Part shown: positions 7,409-12,966 of the stretch, piece after piece
Layout: every line of letters starts with the position of its first letter
Numbering within the stretch: the first letter of the stretch is position 1
Source: DASTCC01 sp035711465
Lineage (GTDB): Bacteria > Acidobacteriota > Vicinamibacteria > Vicinamibacterales > SCN-69-37
DNA length: 12,966 bases
Direction of reading: 5' to 3'
Assembly (NCBI GenBank): GCA_035711465.1
Contig: DASTCC010000450.1
Span: 1-12,966, forward strand
Position numbers and translations under genes: made by a program
Notes under the pieces: model-generated
Database searches by the model: none
Told to the model about the DNA's origin: nothing
Seen by the model: only the letters and a program-made list of their open reading frames with translations

Positions 7409-7629
7409 GCGGGCCGGCCCGCGTCGCCGGGGGCGTCACCCACCTCCGCGCGCGCATCGCGGCACAGTTCGGCAATCCGGTATCGGGCGCGGCGGGCGTA
7501 CGACTCGCGGGTCGTGAGGTGGATCAGGTAGTCGCGAATGAGCCCGTTCAGCGTCGTCGATCGCTCCGCGGCGATTCGTCGCGCCTGCTGAATCATGCGC
7601 TCGTCGAGCGCGATGGTGACGTTCTTCAT
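7405..7629 (-). CDS. Ribbon-helix-helix antitoxin, VapB/CopG-like
   Basis: A 74-residue antitoxin partner of the PIN gene. The N-terminal part is a ribbon-helix-helix DNA-binding unit: strand KNVTIAL (2-8), helix A from about 10 to 22 (ERMIQQARRIAAE), a turn at RSTTLN and helix B from about 27 to 38 (LNGLIRDYLIHL). The C-terminal part (about 41-74, acidic and Arg-rich, ending GDAPGDAGRPA) would wrap the toxin. Such proteins normally dimerise on the promoter and repress the operon with the toxin. Two ATGs lie close together at 7635 and 7629; the second is chosen because the RHH strand starts there and the -10-like TATCCT ends 6 nt before it. The stop overlaps the toxin start by 4 nt. Confidence 0.85.
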   Translation of the reverse strand: MKNVTIALDERMIQQARRIAAERSTTLNGLIRDYLIHLTTRESYARRARYRIAELCRDARAEVGDAPGDAGRPA

Positions 7630-7635
7630 GCACAC

Positions 7636-7641
7636 AGGATA
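7636..7641 (-). promoter_or_regulatory. Possible -10 element of the antitoxin-toxin operon, leaderless
   Basis: On the minus strand TATCCT (7641 to 7636) is followed by six bases and then the ATG at 7629, placing the expected transcript start at the start codon itself. The hexamer matches four of six consensus bases. No Shine-Dalgarno fits ahead of the ATG, which agrees with leaderless initiation. No convincing -35 is seen. Confidence 0.35.
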
Positions 7642-7692
7642 CGTGGAGCCGTGTGGGGCCGAACGCGGCGCGCGTCCATCCCTGCATCGACT

Positions 7693-7721
7693 TGCACGGA
7701 TCCTTCGATCGGTTCCGTGCA
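7693..7721. repeat. Inverted repeat, possible stem-loop after the choice-of-anchor gene
   Basis: TGCACGGATCC and GGTTCCGTGCA pair over 11 bp with one T-T mismatch around a 7-nt loop. Weaker outer pairing (CTGCA at 7682-7686 with TGCAG at 7728-7732) may extend it. It sits 35 bp after the stop of the minus-strand gene ending at 7756 and ahead of the antitoxin, so it could end transcription or protect RNA. There is no T-run after it, so it is not a standard intrinsic terminator. Confidence 0.45.
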
Positions 7722-7755
7722 GTCTGGTGCAGAAATGGACGCGCGTTTCGAGAGG

Positions 7756-9369
7756 CTACTTCTGCGGCGCGATCGAGAAGATCCGCAGCGAGCCGCTGAC
7801 CTCGTTCGACACGATCAGCAGCGGCGCGCCGGTCGGACTGTCCTCGGCCTGGACGATGCGCGCGGCTTCGGGGCCGAGATCGCCGCCGGCGCCGGCGGCC
7901 GGCGCCTGGGCGAAGTTACGCGTGCTGATGTATTGCACGAAGCGCGGCGATGCCGGCTCGGTGGCCTCGTAGACCATCACGCCGCCGATCCGCTCGAGCA
8001 TGACGAAAATGAAGGTCCGTCCGAACAGCCTGGCGACGGTGACGCCCTCGGGCTCGGGGCCCTTGTCGTCGCTGCGATCGTCCATGGTGTTGTTGGTGTT
8101 GCTGGCGTTGAAGAACTGCGGGAACGCGGCGGCGGTCCGCTGCTCCAGCTCGTCGCCGCTGTCGAAGACCTGCGTGCCGGCATCCGACCAGATCGAGAAG
8201 GACCGCGCGCCGAAGGTGCGCAGCTCGTCGAGCTTGCCGTCGCCGTTGGTGTCGCCGCCGAAGCGGGTGACCTTCAGGCGCCCGATGCCCTGGGTACGGT
8301 GCTGCAGAACTGCGAAGTTCGGGAATTTGATCGGGTCGAGAACCGCGTCCTCGATCTCGATGCTCTCCTCGCCGGCGGCGTTGAGGCCGTCGTACTCGCG
8401 GACGTCGCCCTCGTTGGCGGTCACGAGGTAGGTGCGGCCGTGTGCCTCGATGGCCGCGATCGCGTCGGGCAGATACATGCCGCGAAGCGGCCACGGCCTG
8501 ATGCCGATGACCCTGTCGTCGCGACTGCCGTCGAGGCCGCTGCCGGCGCGCGAGTGATCCTTGAAGCCCAGGCCGACGAGGCGGGTCACTGCCGCGGACG
8601 TCAGGTCGATGATTCCGATCGCGTTGTTCTCCTGGAGCGTGACCCAGGCGGTCCTCGAGTCGTGCGACACCGCGATGTACTCGGGCTCGAGATCCTGCGC
8701 CACCGTCGCGCGCGGTCCGAAGATGCGGATCGACGGATCGAGCGCGGCGTCGTTGAAGGCGCGGAAGTCGGCGGTGGCGACGTCGGCCTGGTTGAGATTG
8801 CCGGCGCCGTGGCTCATGTCGATGACGCTGACGCTGCCCTCGGGATCGACGGTGTACGCCTGATTCGGCTGCCCCTCGTTGGCGGTGAGCAGAAAGCGGC
8901 CGTTCGGCGTGAACGTGAGCATGTCGGGCAACGCGCCGACCGTGAGCTCCTGCAGGAACGCGCCGGCCGTGGTGAAGAACAGCACTTTGCCCGGGCCGCT
9001 GTCGTCGCCGCCCTGCGGCACCGCCACCGCGAGCACGCCGTCGCGCACCGCGACGCTGGTCGAGTGCGCGCCGGCGCCGCCCCACGGCGTGAGATCGATC
9101 GCCGCGAATTTCTGCGGTGCTGACGGATCGGACAGATCGACGATCTCGACGCGCGGCTTCTCCGCGAACGTCAGGAACGCCCGCTGGGTCGCCGCGTCAT
9201 ACGCCGAGATCTCCACCGCGCCTTCGTCGAAGAGGCCGGTCGTGTACACGCCGAGCGGCGAGAGCACGATCCCTTTCGGAGGCGGATCGCCCTTCACGCC
9301 AGGGGAGCTCAGGAGCACTCCCGCCACCACCACCGCGCCCGCTGTCAGCCACCGACTCTGCCTGCCCAT
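7756..9369 (-). CDS. Secreted choice-of-anchor I family protein (beta-propeller-like)
   Basis: A 537-residue exported protein of the choice-of-anchor I group, large extracellular proteins with a propeller-like fold seen beside alkaline phosphatase or esterase-like domains. A signal peptide (MGRQSRWLTAGAVVVAGVLL) ends near residue 27. Family marks are PDMLTFTPNGRFLLTANEGQP (148-168 region), LEPEYIAVS (227-235), TANEGDVREYDG (317-328), an EF-hand-like calcium loop DTNGDGKLDEL (373-383), FGARSFSIWSDAG (386-398), VFDSGDELE (401-409), RSDDKGPEPEGV (432-443) and SNEVSG near the end. It stops right after the propeller, with no visible sorting or anchor domain, so it is probably released or periplasmic. 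The ATG at 9369 is preferred over an upstream in-frame ATG at 9420 because AGAGAGG lies 5 nt ahead and the signal peptide begins there. The exact role is unknown; calcium binding and phosphate-related enzymology are only suggested by relatives. Confidence 0.88.
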   Translation of the reverse strand: MGRQSRWLTAGAVVVAGVLLSSPGVKGDPPPKGIVLSPLGVYTTGLFDEGAVEISAYDAATQRAFLTFAEKPRVEIVDLSDPSAPQKFAAIDLTPWGGAGAHSTSVAVRDGVLAVAVPQGGDDSGPGKVLFFTTAGAFLQELTVGALPDMLTFTPNGRFLLTANEGQPNQAYTVDPEGSVSVIDMSHGAGNLNQADVATADFRAFNDAALDPSIRIFGPRATVAQDLEPEYIAVSHDSRTAWVTLQENNAIGIIDLTSAAVTRLVGLGFKDHSRAGSGLDGSRDDRVIGIRPWPLRGMYLPDAIAAIEAHGRTYLVTANEGDVREYDGLNAAGEESIEIEDAVLDPIKFPNFAVLQHRTQGIGRLKVTRFGGDTNGDGKLDELRTFGARSFSIWSDAGTQVFDSGDELEQRTAAAFPQFFNASNTNNTMDDRSDDKGPEPEGVTVARLFGRTFIFVMLERIGGVMVYEATEPASPRFVQYISTRNFAQAPAAGAGGDLGPEAARIVQAEDSPTGAPLLIVSNEVSGSLRIFSIAPQK

Positions 9370-9400
9370 TGCCGCCTCTCTGGGAAACCGCGCCCCCGGA

Positions 9401-9409
9401 CTTGTAGCA
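9401..9409 (-). promoter_or_regulatory. Possible extended -10 element for the choice-of-anchor gene
   Basis: The minus strand reads TGCTACAAG, which fits an extended -10 (TGn before TACAAG, four of six consensus bases). Transcription would begin near 9394, about 25 nt ahead of the ATG at 9369, leaving room for the AGAGAGG ribosome site. TTGCAC at 9415-9420 is too close to act as a -35. Confidence 0.35.
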
Positions 9410-9469
9410 GCGGCGTGCAACGACGGCGTGACGTACCGCCCGATTCGAGCCGCCGGCGCCCGTCCGTTC

Positions 9470-9478
9470 TGCTAGATT
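9470..9478 (+). promoter_or_regulatory. Possible extended -10 element, leaderless, for the gene at 9485
   Basis: TGCTAGATT fits an extended -10 (TG, one base, TAGATT). Six bases later comes the ATG at 9485, where a transcript would be expected to start. No Shine-Dalgarno precedes the ATG and no -35 is visible at 16-18 nt. The element closely resembles TGCTATAGT ahead of padR. Confidence 0.45.
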
Positions 9479-9484
9479 TCTCGC

Positions 9485-10297
9485 ATGCGCGCGGCCGGAT
9501 TACTGCTCGCGGTCACGCTCTGCTTCGCCGGGGCGATCGGCCTCGTCGCTCAGAACATCGACGATCCCGAACCGGTGATCCGCGCGCTGGTGCTGGCGAT
9601 GTACAGCGGCGACGTGCCGAGCTTCGAGAAGCTGACGCTGCCGCATCCGCAGCGATCCCGGCTCACCGCCGGCGCACGCTCGAGTCCGGACAAGCTGGCG
9701 CAGCTCAAGGAGTATCCCGCGGGACTGCAGGTGCGCAGCTCGCGACCGCTGCTCGCGCAGGGCAAGCCGGTCGAGCCCGCCGGCGACGGGCGCTTCCCCA
9801 TCGGCACCACCGGCCTCTACGTCGTCGCGCACGGCGGCGGTCCGATGACGATGCGTGTCGTCAAGCAGAGCGACGGATGGAAGGTCGATCTCCGATGGTG
9901 GATCGCGATGACCGAGATGGGTCGCGAGCCGCCGCCCGGCAGTCCCGAGCGCGCGATTCGCTCGCTGCTCATGGCCATGCTGGCAAACGAACGCGGTCAG
10001 GCGGAGGCATTGATTGCGGATCCGCGCACTCTTGACTACCTGTTCCTGGGCGCGCCGCGTCAGCGTGAGCCGTCCGGCGTGCTCGAGGCGAACGCGATGG
10101 AGATGCCGCTCGTCGAGGTGGGCGCCGGCGACTTCTTCGCGCTCGTGAACGATCGCGTCGTCGAAGGCGGATCCAGAGCCGATCGGAAGCTGATCGTCGG
10201 ACTGTTCGGGCCGGTCGAGATCCCGTTCGACATGCGGCGCATCGGCGACGAGTGGAAGATCGTGGCCGAACCGTACTTCGCCTACATGAACCGGTAG
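9485..10297 (+). CDS. Secreted protein of unknown function with two NTF2-like repeats
   Basis: I do not recognise a named family. The 270-residue product starts with a signal peptide (MRAAGLLLAVTLCFAGAIGLVA, cleavage near residue 23). The mature part appears to be an internal duplication. Repeat 1 opens with PEPVIRALVLAMYSGD (28-43) and closes with KQSDGWKVDLRW (127-138). Repeat 2 opens with PERAIRSLLMAMLANE (154-169) and closes with GDEWKIVAEPYFAY (254-267). An opening helix that counts events or residues followed by a final strand with GWK is the usual layout of NTF2/SnoaL-like or DUF4878-like periplasmic domains, so two such domains in tandem are likely. No catalytic residues are obvious, so it may bind a small ligand or serve a structural role. 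It is divergent from the choice-of-anchor gene, 115 bp apart, and the DinB gene follows 122 bp downstream. Confidence 0.75.
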   Translation: MRAAGLLLAVTLCFAGAIGLVAQNIDDPEPVIRALVLAMYSGDVPSFEKLTLPHPQRSRLTAGARSSPDKLAQLKEYPAGLQVRSSRPLLAQGKPVEPAGDGRFPIGTTGLYVVAHGGGPMTMRVVKQSDGWKVDLRWWIAMTEMGREPPPGSPERAIRSLLMAMLANERGQAEALIADPRTLDYLFLGAPRQREPSGVLEANAMEMPLVEVGAGDFFALVNDRVVEGGSRADRKLIVGLFGPVEIPFDMRRIGDEWKIVAEPYFAYMNR

Positions 10298-10419
10298 GCG
10301 CGCCGTCGGGCCTGCGTCGGTCCCGCCGGCCTCGCGGCTGGCTGCACCGCCGGCGCGACTGGCTGCATTGGCGCTTCGGCGGTGCCCTGGATTGCGTCTC
10401 ATCCGGGCGAGGTGCACCG

Positions 10420-11016
10420 ATGAGAACGCTTCTCGTAGCCTGCGCGTGTATCGGCCTGTCGGCCGCCCAGTCATCTCCCGCTCCGCAAGCGCCGCCCGCC
10501 GCGGCCGATCCGACACCCGTCGAGATTCACGTCGCCTACGCGGTCAAGACCCAGTACGAAGCCGTCCGCCGGCTGATGACCGCGCTCGCCGACAAGATGC
10601 CGGCCGAGCACTACGCCTTCCAGCCGACGCCGGAGGTCAAGACCTTCGCCGCCAGCCTCGCTCACATCGTCAGCTCGAACGTCAACCAGTGCGGCGTCCT
10701 CGTCGGCCGCAAGCACGAGCTCGCCGGCCAGGATCTGTCGAAGACGATGACGACGAAGGAGCCGCTGGTGCAGGCGGTGAGGCAGACGTTCGCGTTCTGC
10801 GACGAGTACTTCAACACGCTCACGGACAACGGCGCGTTGACGGGCAAGGCGTACGACTCGTTCACGATGCGCGACGGCCAGCGCGTGCCGGCAAAGGTCC
10901 AGGCCGGCGCCGCGGCGACGTCCTTCCTCTCGCACAACAACGAGATGTACGGGTACATGGCGGTCTACCTGCGGCTCAAGGGGATCGTGCCGCCGTCGAG
11001 CGAACCCAGGAAGTAG
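10420..11016 (+). CDS. DinB-fold protein with signal peptide
   Basis: A 198-residue DinB/YfiT-like four-helix-bundle protein. Members normally hold a metal ion through three histidines and some are thiol-dependent transferases; many acidobacterial members are exported and uncharacterised. The N-terminus MRTLLVACACIGLSAAQ looks like a signal peptide, followed by a Pro/Ala-rich linker to about residue 32. The first likely ligand is His82 in LAHIVSSN. The C-terminal motif is SHNNEMYGYMAVYLRLKGIVPPSS (starting at residue 171), where His172 is present but the position four residues later, which I expect to be the third His, is Met176. The ATG at 10420 is chosen because GAGG (10409-10412) lies 7 nt ahead and the signal peptide begins there; in-frame codons extend upstream without secretion-like sequence. 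The upstream gap of 122 bp contains only GC-rich sequence with a short CTGGCTGCA direct repeat. Confidence 0.82.
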   Translation: MRTLLVACACIGLSAAQSSPAPQAPPAAADPTPVEIHVAYAVKTQYEAVRRLMTALADKMPAEHYAFQPTPEVKTFAASLAHIVSSNVNQCGVLVGRKHELAGQDLSKTMTTKEPLVQAVRQTFAFCDEYFNTLTDNGALTGKAYDSFTMRDGQRVPAKVQAGAAATSFLSHNNEMYGYMAVYLRLKGIVPPSSEPRK

Positions 11017-11034
11017 AGAGCCGCGTCGTGCGAC

Positions 11035-11082
11035 GTGCCTGGTGCTCGGTGCTCCCGGAGCACCCAGCACCGAGCACGGCAC
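11035..11082. repeat. Inverted repeat / hairpin downstream of the DinB gene
   Basis: GTGCTCGGTGCT (11042-11053) pairs perfectly with AGCACCGAGCAC (11066-11077), and GTGCC (11035-11039) pairs with GGCAC (11078-11082), with a two-base bulge on the left. An inner alternative pairs GGTGCTCC (11048-11055) with GGAGCACC (11057-11064). It begins 19 bp after the DinB stop and may end that transcript, although no T-run follows. It is built from the same 7-bp units as the neighbouring direct repeats. Confidence 0.6.
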
Positions 11083-11112
11083 CCAGCACCTAGCACCCAG
11101 CACCCAGCACGG
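11041..11112. repeat. Heptamer repeat cluster (AGCACCN and its complement)
   Basis: On the plus strand AGCACCN-type 7-mers lie at 11059, 11066, 11073 (AGCACGG), 11085, 11092, 11099 and 11106 (AGCACGG), with a 5-bp partial unit CACCC at 11080. Two inverted copies (GGTGCTC) lie at 11041 and 11048. The block directly abuts the padR -35 element. Similar short intergenic repeats occur in Acidobacteriota and Planctomycetota genomes, as I recall, but their role is unclear. Confidence 0.8.
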
Positions 11113-11140
11113 TTGCATCTCTTCCATCTGATGCTATAGT
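11113..11140 (+). promoter_or_regulatory. padR promoter, near-leaderless, with an overlapping dyad
   Basis: TTGCAT (11113-11118), a 16-nt spacer and TATAGT (11135-11140) make the best sigma70-type promoter in the window. TGC directly before the -10 also gives an extended -10. Only TGACG separates the -10 from the ATG at 11146, so transcription is expected to start at or next to the start codon. A dyad GCATC (11115-11119), ten bases, GATGC (11130-11134) fills the spacer and is a plausible PadR operator for autorepression. Confidence 0.65.
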
Positions 11141-11145
11141 TGACG

Positions 11146-11520
11146 ATGGAACAGATGCCGCCGACACCGTCGCTGCCGCCGCACGATCTGCATATCCTCA
11201 TCGCCGTCCTCGACGAACCGCGTCACGGCTACGGCATCATCCAGGACGTCGCCGCGCGGAGCGGCGGCGAGACGCGCCTGGGCACGAGCACGGTCTACGC
11301 CGCGCTGAAACGGATGCTCGCGGCGCGTCTGATCGCGGAAACCGCGCGGCCGGCGCAGGCCGGCTCGGAGGACGAACGGCGGCGCTACTACAGGGCGACG
11401 CCGCTCGGGCGCGAGGTCGCCCGGGCGGCGGCGCGCGACATCGATCGCCTGCACACGCTCGTGCGCGAAGCCCGCTTGCTCGGGCGGCCGCGGGCGCCGG
11501 CGGCGCGGAGCCGCTCGTGA
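11146..11520 (+). CDS. PadR family transcriptional regulator
   Basis: A 124-residue PadR regulator consisting of a winged-helix domain and a short C-terminal dimerisation helix. Family features are ILIAVLDEPRHGYGIIQDVA (residues 17-36 region), where HGYGI is the hallmark, then TSTVYAALKRMLAARLI (recognition helix region), the wing RRYYRATPLGREV and a final helix rich in Arg and Leu. PadR proteins typically repress their own operon and a linked transporter, releasing DNA on binding a small hydrophobic compound. The ATG at 11146 is preferred over a TTG at 11140, which overlaps the -10. Its stop overlaps the next gene's GTG as GTGA (11517-11520), so the permease is translationally coupled and is the probable regulated target. 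The inducer is unknown. Confidence 0.92.
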   Translation: MEQMPPTPSLPPHDLHILIAVLDEPRHGYGIIQDVAARSGGETRLGTSTVYAALKRMLAARLIAETARPAQAGSEDERRRYYRATPLGREVARAAARDIDRLHTLVREARLLGRPRAPAARSRS

Positions 11521-12966
11521 AACGGCCATGGACCGTCCGCGGTTACGCCTGGCTGCTCGGCCGCGGCGTGCCGGGCCTGTCGCGCGAGGACATCGACGAC
11601 GCGGCAGCTGACGTCGACCGGCTGCGCCGCGAGGCGCGGCGCGAATCGCTCGGCGCCGCCGGCCGCTTCTGGCTGCACGAGCTTCGCGCGCTGGCGCGCA
11701 CGGTTGCCGACGAACGCCGGCGGCTGCGGCCGATCGCCGGCGAGCCGGCCGGCGTCGCCGCCGGCCTGCGCCGGCAGGTCGACACGATCGTCTACGACGT
11801 CCGTCACGCCGTCCGCGGTCTCGCGCGGGATCGGCTGGCGACGATCTTCGTGCTCGTCTCACTCGCGCTCGGCATCGGCGCCAACGCGATCACGCTCGGC
11901 CTGGTCGACCGGCTGCTCCTTCAGGGGCCGCCCCAGATTGCCGAGCCCGGGCGGCTGGTGCGGCTCTATCGCCGTGCGCCGCGCACCCCCGCCGGCGATC
12001 AGGCGTCGCCCTGGCTGCCCTTCGTCACGTATCGCCAGCTCGCCGTGCGGCTCCACGGCGTCGACGCGATCGGCGCCTACGGTGTGCGCGACACGATGGT
12101 CGGCGTCGGCGCGCAGGCGCGCATCACGCGCGTCGGCATGACGCAGGGCGCGTTTTTCCCCACGCTCCGCCTCACGCCGGCGCTCGGCCGCTACTTCACC
12201 CCCGACGAGGACGCCGCGACCGCCGGCGCGCTTGCGATCCTTTCGGATCGCCTCTGGCACACGGACTTCGGCGCCGATCCCGCCGCGCTCGGCCGAACGA
12301 TCGCGATCGACGGCATTCCGCACACCATCGTCGGCGTCACGCCGCGCGGATTCTCGGGGCCGCAGTTCGATCGCGTCGACGCCTGGACGCTCGGCAGCAC
12401 GCGAACGGCGGATTCGTACAACTGGAAAGTCATCGTCCGTCTGTCGCCGGGCGCGTCCGTCTCGTCGCTGTCGTCGGATCTCGCCCGCATCCGCGCCCAG
12501 GCCGTCGACGACGAGCCGAAATGGATGAACGGCACGACGCTGTTCGCGGCGCCGATTCGCTACGACGACAGCGGGCGCGAATCGATCGAGGTGCGGATCG
12601 CATGGTGGATGACCGGCGTCGCCGCGATCATCCTCGTCGTCGCGTGCGCGAACGTCGTCAACATCCTGCTCGCTCGCCTGACGCGGCGGCGGCGGGAGCT
12701 GGCCGTGCGGGTCGCGCTCGGCAGCGGTCGGGCGCGGCTGCTGCGGCTGATCGCGCTCGACGGCGTCGCGCTCTCGGTCGCCGGCGGCACGATCGGCCTG
12801 TGGCTGGCAGGCGCGATCGGCCCCACCGTCCGCCAGGCGCTGTTTCCGTCCGGCGGCGACTGGACGACTCGAGGCCTCGAACTCCGCCTGATCGCAATCG
12901 TCGCCGGCATCGTTGCGACCACGGCGCTGGCGATCGGCATCGCGCCGGCGATCGGCGCCAATCACC
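11517..12966 (+). CDS. MacB/FtsX-type ABC transporter permease, ADOP-like (3' partial)
   Basis: The open frame begins at the GTG overlapping the padR stop and runs off the window after 483 codons. It starts with a charged, amphipathic cytoplasmic segment (about 1-95), then DVRHAVRGLARD (94-105) and helix 1 containing VLVSLALGIGANAI (112-125). A MacB-like periplasmic domain follows (about 140-355, including GRYFTPDEDA and ILSDRLW). The FtsX transmembrane block is next: helix 2 with VACANVVNILLARL (375-388), coupling loop RRRRELAVRVALGSGR (390-405), then helices at about 416-437 and 456-478. Full-length acidobacterial orphan permeases repeat this unit twice over some 800 residues, so about half is present. 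These proteins lack their own ATPase and are thought to act in MacB-like efflux or lipoprotein extrusion, or as partners of ATPases encoded elsewhere. No stop or frameshift was seen in the part present. Confidence 0.88.
   Translation, partial: MKRPWTVRGYAWLLGRGVPGLSREDIDDAAADVDRLRREARRESLGAAGRFWLHELRALARTVADERRRLRPIAGEPAGVAAGLRRQVDTIVYDVRHAVRGLARDRLATIFVLVSLALGIGANAITLGLVDRLLLQGPPQIAEPGRLVRLYRRAPRTPAGDQASPWLPFVTYRQLAVRLHGVDAIGAYGVRDTMVGVGAQARITRVGMTQGAFFPTLRLTPALGRYFTPDEDAATAGALAILSDRLWHTDFGADPAALGRTIAIDGIPHTIVGVTPRGFSGPQFDRVDAWTLGSTRTADSYNWKVIVRLSPGASVSSLSSDLARIRAQAVDDEPKWMNGTTLFAAPIRYDDSGRESIEVRIAWWMTGVAAIILVVACANVVNILLARLTRRRRELAVRVALGSGRARLLRLIALDGVALSVAGGTIGLWLAGAIGPTVRQALFPSGGDWTTRGLELRLIAIVAGIVATTALAIGIAPAIGANH

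Noticed and set aside
7336..9123. A plus-strand open frame of about 595 codons opposite the choice-of-anchor and toxin-antitoxin genes.
   Set aside because: It runs across several real genes and an intergenic gap and has no recognisable motif, so it is a GC-driven artefact.
9401..9420. TTGCAC and TACAAG read as a -35/-10 pair for the choice-of-anchor gene.
   Set aside because: The spacer is only 8 nt, far below the 16-18 nt needed; only the extended -10 reading is kept.
10252..10419. Upstream in-frame extension of the DinB gene starting inside the previous gene.
   Set aside because: The extension is Arg-rich with no signal-like sequence, while the ATG at 10420 has GAGG 7 nt ahead and begins a signal peptide.
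9500..10516. A minus-strand open frame of 338 codons opposite the duplicated secreted protein.
   Set aside because: It has no signal peptide or motif, and the plus-strand gene has a signal peptide, internal repeats and a fitting promoter.
11041..11112. The heptamer array considered as a CRISPR array.
   Set aside because: The units are only 7 bp and contiguous, with no unique spacers and no cas genes nearby.
11859..12965. A minus-strand open frame opposite the ABC permease.
   Set aside because: It is Arg/Asp-rich without motifs, whereas the plus strand shows MacB/FtsX features in frame with the GTGA overlap.

Overview
The window is about 13 kb of GC-rich bacterial DNA, densely packed with genes. 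The gene set points to Acidobacteriota, most likely a Vicinamibacteria-like lineage. Evidence for this is a PadR regulator joined by a GTGA overlap to a MacB/FtsX-type permease of the acidobacterial orphan-permease style, a membrane-anchored Hanks-type kinase, a DinB protein ending in the RLKGIVPPSS style common in that phylum, and a PIN/RHH pair. This placement is inference from gene style. No rRNA or tRNA gene, CRISPR array or insertion sequence was seen. No gene-free stretch exceeds 300 bases; the largest is about 190 bp (6800-6988).

Layout. (1) 2-1147 (+): a ferredoxin-reductase-type FAD/NAD(P)H oxidoreductase, cut at its 5' end by the window edge. It converges on (2) 1158-2630 (-), an MHS-type major facilitator with an extra periplasmic loop, and (3) 2697-3284 (-), a lipoprotein with a beta-sandwich domain. 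(4) 3266-4399 (+): a multi-spanning GT-C-like membrane protein with a YDGQFY motif. It is divergent from the lipoprotein, and the two start regions overlap. (5) 4405-6252 (-): a Ser/Thr kinase with five predicted membrane helices, preceded 7 nt upstream by (6) 6260-6799 (-), a secreted beta-rich protein. (7) 6989-7629 (-): a VapBC-like cassette with an ATGA overlap. (8) 7756-9369 (-): a large secreted choice-of-anchor-I beta-propeller-like protein. (9) 9485-10297 (+) is a secreted protein with an apparent internal duplication, and 10420-11016 (+) is a secreted DinB-fold protein. (10) 11041-11112: a cluster of 7-bp repeats and a hairpin. (11) 11146 to the window end (+): padR and the start of an orphan ABC permease.

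How the genes work together. The clearest functional units are the RHH/PIN toxin-antitoxin pair, the PadR/permease operon (repressor with an efflux or lipoprotein-type transporter component) and the kinase/secreted-protein pair. The remaining genes are mostly single envelope-associated genes.

Two features cut across the window. First, several start codons lie 5-10 nt downstream of a -10-like hexamer, often in extended form TGnTAnnnT, which suggests leaderless or near-leaderless transcription. Second, the high GC content creates very long antisense open frames (one exceeds 1000 codons opposite the kinase), which I regard as artefacts. I found no clear previously undescribed multi-gene system. 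The best candidates for follow-up are the kinase with its periplasmic-tail architecture and secreted partner, the padR control region with its dyad and repeats, and the PIN and DinB proteins that seem to lack a key active-site residue.
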